Of a stretch of 34,125 bases of DNA, positions 1 through 8,708 are shown one piece after another. The stretch lies in the NCBI GenBank assembly GCA_003456155.1, contig DMPC01000001.1, positions 1 to 34,125 on the forward strand. Direction: 5' to 3'. Each line of letters starts with the position of its first letter. The first letter of the stretch is position 1. Both the position numbers and the translations under genes were made by a program. The notes under the pieces were generated by a model that saw nothing but the letters and a program-made list of their open reading frames with translations, ran no database searches and was not told the DNA's origin. This DNA comes from Actinomycetota bacterium (GTDB lineage Bacteria > Actinomycetota > Actinomycetes > S36-B12).

Positions 1-80
1 GGCCGCATCAACTCAGGGGCGCCGCCGTCTCGCTCGGAGGACCGAGGTCATCGATGCCGCACGCACTCCCCTCCGCCTGA
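1..80. other. Left edge, no assignable gene
   Basis: Eighty bases lie downstream of the epimerase gene. Open frames enter from the edge on both strands, but none is long enough to recognise. A small hairpin (CTCGG, AGGA, CCGAG at 33-46) could take part in termination of the leftward epimerase gene, but it has only five base pairs and no T-run, so this is weak. Confidence 0.3.
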
Positions 81-1148
81 TCAGATGACGGAGAACCCCA
101 GCACCTTCACCTGCCGATACCGCTCTCCGGCTCGCACCACCGGCGAAGGAAAGTGGGGGAAGCGCGGGCTGTCCGGGAACTTCTGCGTCTCCAGCGTGAA
201 CCCTGCGTACCGGCAGTACGGCATCCCGCCCTTGCCGACGATCTCCGCGGACAGGTACCCGCCGGTGTACATCTGCAGGCCGGGCTCCGTCGTCCACATC
301 CGCAGCCGGCGCCCGGACACGGGCTCGACGACATCCAGCGCCTCGATGAGCTCCGGCTCTCCGGGACGGTCGACACCGCTCAGGCACCAGTTGTGGTCGT
401 ACCCGCTTCCCCCCTCGAAGATCGCGGTTCCCGTTGGCGGGAGGTCGGCCATGCGCTCGCCGATCGGGCGGGCATCGCGGAAGTCGAACGGCGTTCCCTC
501 CACCCGGCGAACCTCCCCCGTGGCGAGGAGTTCGTCGTCGACAGGCAGGTAGAACTCGGCGGGGATCCGCATGTGCTGGTTCAGCACGTCGCCCGACCCA
601 TGCCCCGCGAGGTTGAAGTAGGAGTGGTGGACCATGTTGATGATCGTGTCCTCATCGGGCACCGCCTCCATCGTCAGGCGGAGTTCACGACCCTCCACGC
701 GGTATGAACTCGTCACCTCGCATGCGCCGGGGAAGCCCATCTCGCCGTTCGCGCTGGACGTCCGGAAGGTCACACCCTTGCCGTCGGGATGCACCTCCGA
801 CGACCACAAGCGGCTGTCCCAGCCCTCGCGGCCACCATGCAGGTGGTTCGCCTTCTCGTTGCAGTCGACCTGGTAGTCCACGCCGTTCAGTCGGAACTGT
901 CCCCGCCGGATCCGATTCGCGAATCGCCCAACCGAGGCCCCGAAGTAGGCGGGAGACGCGGCATACTGCGCCGCGTCGTCGAACCCCAGAACGACGTCGA
1001 CGGTCGATCCCTCAGCATCCGGCACGTGGGCCTCCACCAACCGCGCGCCGTAATCACTGACCTTGATGTACAGGCCCTCGCCGCCGTCGATGACGAAAGC
1101 CTTCGCCTCTTGCCCGTCGACATGACCGAACGACTTCTCCGAGACCAC
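81..1148 (-). CDS. galM: Aldose 1-epimerase (galactose mutarotase)
   Basis: A 355-residue cytoplasmic mutarotase that interconverts the alpha and beta anomers of aldoses such as galactose or glucose, feeding sugar kinases. The length fits the GalM family. Visible family motifs in order are GRFANRI (about 74-80), NHLHGG (101-106, a catalytic-site His), HHSYFNL (174-180, second His), YDHNW (250-254, Asp) and ETQKFPD with the probable catalytic base Glu320. The GTG start at 1148 is preceded by GGAGG at a normal distance, which decides it over other possibilities. It stands alone and is divergent from the serine hydrolase at 1330; the shared upstream region has a CG-centred palindrome (see 1171-1186). 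No Leloir-pathway partners lie beside it, so its exact sugar is open. Confidence 0.93.
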   Translation of the reverse strand: MVSEKSFGHVDGQEAKAFVIDGGEGLYIKVSDYGARLVEAHVPDAEGSTVDVVLGFDDAAQYAASPAYFGASVGRFANRIRRGQFRLNGVDYQVDCNEKANHLHGGREGWDSRLWSSEVHPDGKGVTFRTSSANGEMGFPGACEVTSSYRVEGRELRLTMEAVPDEDTIINMVHHSYFNLAGHGSGDVLNQHMRIPAEFYLPVDDELLATGEVRRVEGTPFDFRDARPIGERMADLPPTGTAIFEGGSGYDHNWCLSGVDRPGEPELIEALDVVEPVSGRRLRMWTTEPGLQMYTGGYLSAEIVGKGGMPYCRYAGFTLETQKFPDSPRFPHFPSPVVRAGERYRQVKVLGFSVI

Positions 1149-1170
1149 CGAGCCTCCACTGTGTACGATT

Positions 1171-1186
1171 ACTTGAACGTTCCAGA
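1171..1186. promoter_or_regulatory. Possible LacI-type operator upstream of the epimerase
   Basis: GAACGTTC at 1175-1182 is a perfect 8-bp palindrome centred on CG, within the looser frame TTGAACGTTCCA. LacI/GalR-family operators are commonly CG-centred palindromes of this kind. It lies about 30 bases upstream of the epimerase start in the divergent intergenic region. No LacI-family gene is in the window, so the binding protein is unknown. Confidence 0.3.
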
Positions 1187-1329
1187 TACGTTACGGCCCC
1201 GCGCCCGCGAGGTCAACAGTCGATCTCCGGAACCGGATACGGCGGCGGTGGCCAGGGTGGCACCCTTCGGACTGCGAGTCTCTGGGGCGGCCCATCCTCC
1301 GGCGAGCACCACGCGAGACAGGAGTTGCG

Positions 1330-2421
1330 GTGTCCGGATCCAGGGCTCTCGATGCTGCGGGGGTTGTCGCCTTGCGTCGCGCGGTCTCCGCGCTCGTCGA
1401 CGATCGCGGTGTCCCTGCATCCCAGATTGCCCTCGCTCGTGACGGCGAGGTCGTGCTGCATGAGACGTTCGGCGCCGCCAGTGACACGACGCGATTCGCC
1501 GTCTTCAGCGTGACCAAGCCGTTCGTATCCGCCGTCGTATGGCAGCTTCTCGACGAGGGGCTGCTCAGGCTCGACACGCGCCCGGCTGAACTCATTCCTG
1601 AGTTCGCGACTCACGGCAAGGGCGAGATCACGCTCGAGCAGGTCCTGACCCACACGGCAGGCTTTCCGAACGCGCGCCTCGAGCGTGCCGAGGCGGCCAC
1701 TGAGGAGCGGCGACGGCAGGCCTTCTCCCGCTGGAGGCTCGATTGGGCGCCCGGCACGCGCTTCGAGTACCACCCGCTTTCTGCGCACTGGGTGCTGGCC
1801 GAGTTGATCCGCAGCGTGACGGGCGAGGAACACTGCGACAGTGTCGAGCAGCGCATCCGCGTGCCCCTGGGGCTCTCCCAACGGATGCTCGGCCTCAGCC
1901 GCGACGACCAGAAGGACATCGCTCCGCTCACGCCCGTCGGCCCACCGAGCGAGAGCGATGGCGCCATCACCCTTGACGACCTGCTGACGGTGGTGGATCC
2001 CGAGGTGTGCGAGGTGGGAATCCCCGGCGCTGGTGGAGTGATGACGGCCGGCGACGTCGCCCTGTTCTACCAAGGCCTGCTCCACAACCGAGCGGGCTTA
2101 TGGAGTCCTGTGATGCTGCAGGACGCCACGGCGAACGTCCGCAACACCTTCATCGACGACTACTCCGGCGTGCCGACCAATCGCACCATAGGAGTGTGCG
2201 TGGCCGGATCCGATGGGTTCGCCGCTCGCCGCGGGTTCGGCTCACGCACGTCCCCGCGGACCTTCGGTCACGGTGGCGCGGGGGGTCAGGTGGCATGGGC
2301 CGACCCCGAGAGCGGGATGTCCTTCTGCTACCTCACGAGTGGTCTCGAGCAGGATTTCGCTCTGCTCGAGGAGCGGGAGAACGTCCTGTCCGACCTCGCG
2401 GCCGCGTGTGTCCGAGTCTGA
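1330..2421 (+). CDS. Serine hydrolase, class C beta-lactamase-like (EstB type)
   Basis: A 363-residue protein of the beta-lactamase-related serine hydrolase family (Pfam Beta-lactamase). The nucleophile motif SVTK is at 60-63 (SxxK). A Tyr motif in YHPLSAHW begins at Tyr147. An HGG motif at 314-316 stands in the place of the KTG triad; HGG is usual in esterase-like members, so an esterase or peptidase role is more likely than true beta-lactam resistance. There is no signal peptide, suggesting a cytoplasmic enzyme. The GTG start at 1330 follows CAGGAG at correct spacing. It is divergent from the epimerase and no partner gene hints at the substrate. Confidence 0.88.
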   Translation: MSGSRALDAAGVVALRRAVSALVDDRGVPASQIALARDGEVVLHETFGAASDTTRFAVFSVTKPFVSAVVWQLLDEGLLRLDTRPAELIPEFATHGKGEITLEQVLTHTAGFPNARLERAEAATEERRRQAFSRWRLDWAPGTRFEYHPLSAHWVLAELIRSVTGEEHCDSVEQRIRVPLGLSQRMLGLSRDDQKDIAPLTPVGPPSESDGAITLDDLLTVVDPEVCEVGIPGAGGVMTAGDVALFYQGLLHNRAGLWSPVMLQDATANVRNTFIDDYSGVPTNRTIGVCVAGSDGFAARRGFGSRTSPRTFGHGGAGGQVAWADPESGMSFCYLTSGLEQDFALLEERENVLSDLAAACVRV

Positions 2422-3103
2422 ACCGGGGCCTCACGCGAGTCCCCAGGCGAGCGGGTCAGGTTCCGCCCGCCACGTCTCCACGCACCCTCACCTAGCCGCC
2501 GAAACCCGCGTCGATGCCACCGAACTCAGCGTGGGAGGTGATCCGGATCAGTACCTCCAACGACATCCACAAGCGCCTCTCCACACAACGGCGTCACGGC
2601 TGAGAACTGCTTGACGTCCGCGGTGCAATGGCGGGTGACGCGGAATGCGGATCGGAAGCCCCTGTCCTAGCACTCCTCAGTGGCAGATCCTCCAAGAGTG
2701 ATGGGGGTCAAAGATGAGGATCTACGACGCCCGCCGGGGCATCCGAGCGACCCGCTAGCTGCATCTGACCCAGGAGCACTTCCGGGCTGTTGCTGACACG
2801 GTCCGTCTCTCTGCCGGTCCCGGCAGCAATCCCTCACCAGCCGTAGGGGAGCGGGGCTTCCAGCGCTCTGGGCGCTGGTGCATGAGCGGTAGATCCTCAC
2901 GATCGCTGGCAGGGACCGGGGCCATGGCGGAGGAATGACGCACTCATGGAGGCTGAAGTCGAGGGAAACGTCGTACGTGCCTCAGGTCTGCTCACCAATC
3001 AGGCGACAAGTGGATGGCGGGTTCACCCCACCCAGATCGGCCGGGTGCCCTACCGAGACGACGTGGTGTCAGTCGGCCGGTGGGGAAACGAGGAGTCAGA
3101 GAC
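2422..3103. other. 682-bp stretch without a recognisable intact gene
   Basis: No convincing coding region was found. The best candidate is a rightward frame from an ATG at 2714 to a TGA at 2936-2938 that is interrupted by one amber codon after residue 14 (around 2756). The following residues (LTQEHFRAVADTVRLSAG) look protein-like but match no family I can name. It may be a decayed gene. The last bases hold the ribosome binding site (AGGAG, 3091-3095) of the pseudogene at 3104. Confidence 0.4.
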
Positions 3104-3600
3104 GTGAATGCCTCCGGGAAGATCATCACTTTCGTGAACCTGCCCATCGTGGTGACGGTCTTCATCCTCGTCGCCAAGGCCAAGGTCAATTCGACGACGT
3201 TCCAAGACGCTACGGCGTCCTTCTCCATCGAGCTCCTCACAGGATTCGTCAATCAGGTGATCCTCCTGCCGGTGATGTACGTCTTCATGACGTTCGTGGC
3301 GGCAGTGACACCACTGCAGCTCGCCGACCGAATCGACAACGTCTTCGGGAGCTGGACCATTCCGGTGAGCCTGACGACCTGTCTCGTCCTTGCCGACTTC
3401 CTCCAATACTGGGCCCACCGCTCCGCGCATCGGGTTGAGGTGCTGCCGGGCTCACCGAGCCCGTGAACACCTACCACCCCTTCAGGCTGATGATCGTGGA
3501 GTTCGCCCACATGGGTCGGAGCATGAAGCAGATGCCGAGCGCGGGGGACTCGGCCCAGGTTCCATTCCGGCCGCCGCACTGGAAGCCGTCAGGCGACTGA
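3104..3600 (+). pseudogene. Fatty acid hydroxylase / sterol desaturase family, internally deleted
   Basis: The GTG at 3104 follows AGGAG eight bases upstream and opens a protein with several membrane segments, reaching DFLQYWAHRSAH, the first histidine box of the membrane di-iron fatty acid hydroxylase family. The frame then ends at a TGA (3464-3466). In the next frame the text resumes as LTEPVNTYHPFRLMIVEF and ends with PPHWKPSGD (stop 3598-3600), which resembles the C-terminal end of the same family. The central part, where the other histidine boxes should be, is missing. This is therefore a single gene with an internal deletion plus a frame change, not two genes. It cannot be catalytic. 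Its last 12 bases overlap the end of the LtrA gene, tail to tail. Confidence 0.8.
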
Positions 3601-4758
3601 GTGTGGCCCGCGGTCTCCACGTCTCATCCAGGAGATCACGGCTACGTCTGCGATCACGATGGCGGCTGCCACGACTCCCATCGTCGCGGGCCGGTTATCC
3701 GGCAGAAAGACGCCGGCAGCGACTAGTCCGAGCAGCAGAAGAGCGGCCACAGAGTGCACCCAGAGGAAGCTTCGCTCAGAGATGCCCGTGACCCACACCA
3801 GCACAACGAAGCTCACCATCACATAGAACAGCGGCAAGGGGAGTCGATACGACGCCAGAGCAGCGGACGCATCGTCGAACGACATCGTCGCCAGCACAGA
3901 GAAGGCCGTGGCCATCCCTATCGCTCCGAAGATGAGCAGGTAGTGCGCGGCCATCCATACGCGCACCCGACCTGCGCCGTGGGGGATCCCTGGGGGCACG
4001 ACCGTACGGAAGTAGATCGCCCACACGACGTAGATGATGACGAAAGTGAGCACCAGGTACGTCGGATTGGGAATGAAGTCGAATCCACCGAGAGTGAACA
4101 CGAGGTCGGCGAAGCTCTCGCCCAGCGAGATGATCACCAGTTGCCCGGCGCGCTCAGCCAGATGCTGTCGATCCAGCAGATGCGACGCCTCCAGCTCACC
4201 GAGGTAGACCGTGACCAGGGGGACGAGCCCCAACACCAGGACGAGAGCGAAGACGTAGGTGGTCGGGCGCGTGAGGATCGGACCGGACGCCTCGGGGAGC
4301 AGAGCGCCGATGAGGCATACCAGCGCAGCCGCACTGGTTGACCAGCCGACGATGGTGGCTCCACGTCGGTCCAATCCCCGGCGCCGAGCCCTCATGAAGT
4401 AGAGCACTGCGACCGACGCGAACGCCACGCCCAGGGCAAACAGACCCGTCGAATCGCTGAGGCCAGAGGTGCGAGAGATGGAAAGAGACGCCACCACGAG
4501 GGCGAGCATCTGGACGAGGGTGAGGAGGCGACGTAGCGTCCAATCCTCAGGGGTGGTGTTGAAGGTCAGGGTTGTGAGGAGCCACATCGTGAGCAGGACA
4601 AGCAGCGTTGCGGCAAGCCACGTCCCCTTGGCGAGCGAAGGATCCTGTTCAAAGAGGCTGCTCCCATGGAGCACCGCCGCGACCAGGATGAGGTCGTAGA
4701 GGACTTCGAACCAGCTCGCGCGTGAACCAGTGGTCGGGGCCTGAACCTGCACGGCCAT
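3589..4758 (-). CDS. ltrA: Low temperature requirement A (LtrA) family membrane protein
   Basis: A 389-residue polytopic membrane protein of the LtrA family, first linked to low-temperature growth in Listeria; its biochemical function is unknown. The N-terminal family motif WFEVLYDLILV is at about 16-26, and the hallmark HLAERAGQLVIISLGES is at 199-215. Roughly ten to twelve hydrophobic segments are visible. The ATG at 4758 is chosen because the conserved N-terminal motif begins 15 residues later; no strong ribosome binding site is seen upstream. The gene ends tail to tail with the hydroxylase pseudogene. Confidence 0.88.
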   Translation of the reverse strand: MAVQVQAPTTGSRASWFEVLYDLILVAAVLHGSSLFEQDPSLAKGTWLAATLLVLLTMWLLTTLTFNTTPEDWTLRRLLTLVQMLALVVASLSISRTSGLSDSTGLFALGVAFASVAVLYFMRARRRGLDRRGATIVGWSTSAAALVCLIGALLPEASGPILTRPTTYVFALVLVLGLVPLVTVYLGELEASHLLDRQHLAERAGQLVIISLGESFADLVFTLGGFDFIPNPTYLVLTFVIIYVVWAIYFRTVVPPGIPHGAGRVRVWMAAHYLLIFGAIGMATAFSVLATMSFDDASAALASYRLPLPLFYVMVSFVVLVWVTGISERSFLWVHSVAALLLLGLVAAGVFLPDNRPATMGVVAAAIVIADVAVISWMRRGDRGPHSVA

Positions 4759-4896
4759 ATCTTCGCAGGGAGCACCCAGGAAAGAGGTGCAACACAGGTA
4801 GCCGTCGCGCTGCTCCTCGGGGTTGCATGTTCGTAGGTGATGACGCCGGCCGGCGCCGAGCAGCAGCGGGTCGCGGACGTCCTCCGCCCCCGATGA

Positions 4897-5277
4897 TCAG
4901 TAGCAGCCGTCGAGACCGCACAGCCCTGCAGCCATGAGGACCAGGTAGACCTGTGCGAGTGACACCACGACAATGACGGCTCCCGCGATCACCACGGAGG
5001 TGAGGGCCTTAGACGCGCTGTCGACCTGAGGGCCCCCGGATCGAACTGCCTTGCGGGCTCGCGTCCCCATGATCAGGGCAATGACGGGCAGGGCGAAGAC
5101 AAGGCAGGCGAACAGGAGCACGGTGACCACCGCCGCGATATGCATCTGGAGCGGCTTGTCCGGATCCTGAGTGCCCATGGCGACCAGAACGACAACGAGC
5201 AGCTCCACGACGATGAGGATCGGGCTGGCCACCGCGCTGATGAGGGCGAGAACCAGTGCCTTGCTCGACGGTGCCAT
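4897..5277 (-). CDS. Small membrane protein of unknown function
   Basis: A 126-residue protein with about three hydrophobic segments (roughly 8-35, 47-72 and 90-118), a short basic loop after the second (TRARKAVRSG) and a tail ending CGLDGCY. I do not recognise a named family. The ATG at 5277 is chosen because AGGGTGG lies just upstream and the hydrophobic segment begins soon after; the frame stays open to 5409, but that extension is arginine-rich, unlike the rest. It is divergent from the cupin gene at 5401. Confidence 0.65.
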   Translation of the reverse strand: MAPSSKALVLALISAVASPILIVVELLVVVLVAMGTQDPDKPLQMHIAAVVTVLLFACLVFALPVIALIMGTRARKAVRSGGPQVDSASKALTSVVIAGAVIVVVSLAQVYLVLMAAGLCGLDGCY

Positions 5278-5388
5278 GCGGACCACCCTTTGTCGTAGCA
5301 GTCCTCCGGGACACGGGCAGGCTAGCGTGACGAGCCTTCGCGATCGGCCTACGCAGGAGAGTCCGCGTTGCAGCGTTGTCCGCAGGGC

Positions 5389-5394
5389 TAGGGT
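5389..5394 (+). promoter_or_regulatory. Leaderless-type -10 box (TAGGGT) before the cupin gene
   Basis: TAGGGT ends exactly six bases before the ATG at 5401. In actinobacteria a TANNNT box at this distance typically places the transcription start at the start codon. The ribosome binding site before this gene is weak, which agrees. The same arrangement occurs at three other genes in the window. Confidence 0.45.
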
Positions 5395-5400
5395 CAGACC

Positions 5401-5745
5401 ATGATCCATTCCTTTGATGCCATGGCCGCCGCCACCGAGCGGGAGGACCTGCCCTCCGAGAAGTCACTGACACCGGGCACCTGGACCGGCTATGCCGAGG
5501 TGCTCGAGGATGCCGGCCTTGAGGTCGGCGTCTGGGAGCACAGCGTCGGATCCTCGCATGACACGTTTGGGGACGAGGTGTTCGTCGTGCTCTCCGGCCG
5601 AGGCGTCGTGCGGTCCGCCTCTGGCGGGGAGATCGCACTCGCCCCGGGTGTGGTGGGTGTCCTGCATGCTGACGACCACACCACCTGGGAGATCACCGAG
5701 CCGCTACGCAAGGTCTGGATCGTGCGCGCTGAGGGTGACGGCTGA
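5401..5745 (+). CDS. Cupin domain protein (Cupin_3 / DUF861-like)
   Basis: A 114-residue single-domain cupin. The pattern GVWEHSVGSSHDTFGDEVFVVLSGRG, the later GVVGVLHADDHTTWEI and the end LRKVWIV follow the small Cupin_3 family related to ureidoglycine aminohydrolase-type cupins (a WE.TPG..., E..vvLsG, GtWei..p.RKvw pattern). Such proteins are small beta-barrels that may bind a metal or small molecule; the actual ligand cannot be read from the sequence. The ATG at 5401 has the TANNNT box above; a second in-frame ATG at 5422 lacks any supporting signal. Confidence 0.8.
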   Translation: MIHSFDAMAAATEREDLPSEKSLTPGTWTGYAEVLEDAGLEVGVWEHSVGSSHDTFGDEVFVVLSGRGVVRSASGGEIALAPGVVGVLHADDHTTWEITEPLRKVWIVRAEGDG

Positions 5746-5913
5746 GGGGATTGCTGTCGGTCGAGCTGACGCGATCACCAACGACCCCGCCTCATGGCGC
5801 AACTCCAGCACCCTCACCCCCCGCATTGGAGGAGTGCCAAGGAGCAGCCGAGCCCCGGCAGGCGTGGTCGTCAGGGCCGCATCAGCGGGTGATCACACGG
5901 AGTCTGGCGTGCC

Positions 5914-6759
5914 CTAGGCCTTCTCTGGACTCTTCGGCTGGGTGAACAGCGCGCCTTGCGCTGCCTGCGAACCTGCAAGGCCGCCGCCACGTCCACGCAG
6001 CATGTATGCCGCGACGACTGCGAGCGCGGCGCCGAGCAGCGGCCCAGCGAGGTACACCCAGTAGGCGGTGAAATCACCCGCGACGAGATCGGGGGCAAGC
6101 GAGCGCGTGGGATTCATCGACGCACCCGACAGCGGGCTCGCCCACAGCCCCGCAAGAGCGATGTATCCACCCACACCGAGCGCGCCGATGATGCCGATGT
6201 TCTGGGCTCCCGAAGCAGTCCCGAGGATGACGCTGACGAGTCCGAACGTGAGGATGACTTCCATCAGGAATGCCGCGACATCCGTCGTGGACTGAGCGGG
6301 ATACGTCGCACCATTGGAGGCGGATTCACCGATGACCGCCTGCAGGAGCAGGACGGCCAGGACCGCACCGACCAGCTGAGCGATGATGTAGCCGGGGACC
6401 CGGCGCCAGGGGAAGTCCCCTCGTAGGGCGAACGCGATGCTCACCGCAGGGTTGAAGTGGGCCCCCGAGACTCGCCCCATGAAGAGAATCATCGCCATCA
6501 CCATGAGCCCCGGTGCGACGACGGCGGCGGTGCGGGAGATGGGGTCGCCGAAGGCGGCGTTCATCATGCCGGCGCCTGCAGCGACAAGGAGCAGAAGGAA
6601 CGTGCCCATGACCTCCGAGAACAACCGGCGCCATTCCTGCTTCGGGTTGTTGAAGTCGGTGATTCGCTCGACGACGCCCTTGGGCAGCCCCGACAGTCCG
6701 AGATGAGGCCAGAAGCCGGGGTCATCCAGGCCATTGGGGGTCACCCCCGGAGAGCTCAC
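5914..6759 (-). CDS. Aquaporin / glycerol facilitator family channel (MIP)
   Basis: A 281-residue major intrinsic protein forming a passive membrane channel for water, glycerol or similar small solutes. About six membrane segments run from residue 50 to 253. The first pore motif HFNPAVS has NPA at 103-105. The second is MNPTRS with NPT at 216-218 followed by the selectivity-filter Arg219, a modest departure from NPA. About 45 N-terminal residues precede the first helix. The start is taken as the GTG at 6759, whose GTGA overlaps the stop codon of the upstream phosphoesterase; the frame stays open further upstream only through that gene. Overlap implies translational coupling, so the two proteins are probably made together. 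Confidence 0.85.
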   Translation of the reverse strand: MSSPGVTPNGLDDPGFWPHLGLSGLPKGVVERITDFNNPKQEWRRLFSEVMGTFLLLLVAAGAGMMNAAFGDPISRTAAVVAPGLMVMAMILFMGRVSGAHFNPAVSIAFALRGDFPWRRVPGYIIAQLVGAVLAVLLLQAVIGESASNGATYPAQSTTDVAAFLMEVILTFGLVSVILGTASGAQNIGIIGALGVGGYIALAGLWASPLSGASMNPTRSLAPDLVAGDFTAYWVYLAGPLLGAALAVVAAYMLRGRGGGLAGSQAAQGALFTQPKSPEKA

Positions 6760-8438
6760 GAGGAGGCTCCCACACCCACTCCTGCCGGCTGCTGCTCGGC
6801 CGCTGCCTGCTCTGCCTGCGCCACCTGCTCCCTCAGCTGCTTCATGACGGAATCCATCGTCTTCTTGGTCGGCGCCAAGGTGGGGAAGAGGTGCCACGAG
6901 GCCAATTCCACGAGGGTCCAGGCGACCTGCGGAGTCATGGCGAAGCCAGGCGTATCCACCTCAGCCGGGATCTCAACACCACGGGCCTTCAACTGCGCAA
7001 TGATGCCCGGGGTTGCCGCCTTGCCCAGCGCACTGAGCGAGTGGTTGGTGTACTCCCAGTTCACGTGATACTCCGGCGCCGGACGGGCGTTGATGGCGGC
7101 CCAATCCTTCGGCTCACGCGGTGCCTCCCGGGTGAAGACGTAGTCAAAGGGCCTGGCGATCGCATCGCGCGCGGTGAAGGGGTCACCCAGATTCCACAGC
7201 TTGCGCAATGTCGCGATCATCGACGTGTGTCGATGCTCCTCGTTGTACACCGAGCCTGACTCAACCCACGGCGAGACGACGATCGCCGGGACCCGGTAGC
7301 CGGAGCGGTCGAAGGCGAAGTCGCACTGACCTGGGCCGGCGTTGGGGTCCGGAGGGGGAACATCACCCGGGGGCACGTGATCGTAGGTACCGCCCGGCTC
7401 ATCCCAGCCGATGAACAAGGTGGTGTTGTAGATGTTGGCGCCCGTCTCGCTCTTCATCGAGCGGTAGGCCTTGTAGAGCCGGTTCAGGAACAGCTCGCCC
7501 GCCAGGATTGACGAGGGCGGATCGAAAGGAATGACGACGTCGCCTGGCACCATCGCACGATCCGCAGCCGGATGGTAATCGCCATGCCCAGCGAACAGGT
7601 TCGGTTCGATGAAGGAGAAGTTCGGCAGCGTGCCCTCCTTCGCGTCCTTTTCGAACTGCGAGAAGGGGGCGAAGTTGGTGGCGAACTTGTCCTTCAGACG
7701 AGACATGTGGATAAGGCCCGCGAACGACACGGGGCACGGCTCCATGACATAGACCTTCCAGGTCTTGCCGTGCGCCTCAAGTCGATCGAAGATCGTCTCG
7801 GCGGTGTTGTAGTTGATGAAGTTCGACACCGGGTGATTGATGGTGATGTTCGACGAGGTTGCTGCGGTCCAGAACGAGCGGTTCATGAACGTCTGCGAGG
7901 GCACCTCTGAGTACCAATGGTCGAAGACGCCGAAGTCGCGCGCGAGGCCGCTCAGCACCGGAATATCCTCGGGCAGGTAGCCCGTCATGATCTGCGAGTA
8001 CTCCTCGTAGGTGGGCTGGCGATCCATCTGAGGCATGAACGCACTGATGTAGTCGGTGACAAATCCGTCCATCGTCGGCTTGGTGTGCGGGGCCGGTGCA
8101 TTCCACGGCGCCGTCACGTCGCCACCCATCTTTCCCCGGTTGTGATCGTCCAGCGTGTTGAACAGCTGCACGTTGGTATGGAAGTACTCCTCGCCGGAGT
8201 CGGGGTTCGGCGAGTCCATGTCGGTGGCAGCGTGATACTTCACCACACCGCTGCCATCCGGCGGCTGGTGCTCAGCCCAGGCCGGAACGGGATTCGAGAG
8301 ATCCTTGCCGATGACGCCTTCGAAGGTCTTGCCGTCTGCGGGGCCGTAGAGATGTCCAAGCATGTTGTCGAGCGATCGGTTCTCGAACAGGACCAGGATG
8401 ACGTGGTCCATGGCGTTGGCGTTGGTGTACTGCGTCAT
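6756..8438 (-). CDS. Phosphoesterase family protein (phospholipase C / acid phosphatase-like)
   Basis: A 560-residue protein of the alkaline-phosphatase-like phosphoesterase family (PF04185), which includes bacterial phospholipases C and acid phosphatases. The family opening motif LVLFENRSLDNMLGHL (residues 15-30) carries the ENRSxD metal and nucleophile region. Further family-like stretches are PNFSFIEPN, TLFIGWDEPGGTYDHVPP and VPAIVVSPWV. The ATG at 8438 is chosen because GAGGGAAG lies just upstream and the motif starts close behind it. Many relatives carry a Tat or Sec signal peptide; none is visible here even if the frame is extended to 8522, so this copy may act in the cytoplasm or leave by another route. 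It is overlapped by the channel gene downstream. Confidence 0.85.
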   Translation of the reverse strand: MTQYTNANAMDHVILVLFENRSLDNMLGHLYGPADGKTFEGVIGKDLSNPVPAWAEHQPPDGSGVVKYHAATDMDSPNPDSGEEYFHTNVQLFNTLDDHNRGKMGGDVTAPWNAPAPHTKPTMDGFVTDYISAFMPQMDRQPTYEEYSQIMTGYLPEDIPVLSGLARDFGVFDHWYSEVPSQTFMNRSFWTAATSSNITINHPVSNFINYNTAETIFDRLEAHGKTWKVYVMEPCPVSFAGLIHMSRLKDKFATNFAPFSQFEKDAKEGTLPNFSFIEPNLFAGHGDYHPAADRAMVPGDVVIPFDPPSSILAGELFLNRLYKAYRSMKSETGANIYNTTLFIGWDEPGGTYDHVPPGDVPPPDPNAGPGQCDFAFDRSGYRVPAIVVSPWVESGSVYNEEHRHTSMIATLRKLWNLGDPFTARDAIARPFDYVFTREAPREPKDWAAINARPAPEYHVNWEYTNHSLSALGKAATPGIIAQLKARGVEIPAEVDTPGFAMTPQVAWTLVELASWHLFPTLAPTKKTMDSVMKQLREQVAQAEQAAAEQQPAGVGVGASS

Positions 8439-8532
8439 GACTTCCCTCTCGCTTGTCCCCATGAGACTGAACTCAGTCCCCCCGAGCCTGAGTGAGAGCG
8501 ACGCTAAACGGGGGGAACACATGGCCGCGGCC

Positions 8533-8552
8533 GCTGAGGGAAATCCCTCAGC
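8533..8552. repeat. Perfect hairpin between divergent genes
   Basis: GCTGAGGG, a four-base loop AAAT, and CCCTCAGC form a perfect 8-bp stem in the divergent region between the phosphoesterase (start 8438) and the histidine kinase (start 8709). No T-run follows on either strand, so it may be an operator or RNA structure rather than a terminator. Confidence 0.5.
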
Positions 8553-8577
8553 CTCACGACCAGCGGGCTTCGACCCC

Positions 8578-8605
8578 GTGAGATCGAGCCCGTGAGATCG
8601 AGCCC
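8578..8605. repeat. Two tandem copies of a 14-bp unit
   Basis: GTGAGATCGAGCCC occurs twice head to tail (8578-8591 and 8592-8605), about 100 bases before the histidine kinase start. It could be a regulator-binding direct repeat or a simple slippage duplication. Confidence 0.55.
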
Positions 8606-8708
8606 GTCATCGTCCACCCGTAGACTCTCGCCGTCTCACCGATGGCAGAGGGGCTGAGTTGGGGCGATACCCGGATTGCGTGCCCCACCCAGGAGCCCGG
8701 GGTCCGGC

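Noticed and set aside
1213..2085. Long minus-strand frame (290 residues) opposite the serine hydrolase
   Set aside because: It is a codon-bias shadow of a well-supported gene and has no domain.
1330..2421. A true beta-lactamase resistance gene
   Set aside because: The third motif is HGG instead of KTG and there is no signal peptide, which suits esterase-like relatives better.
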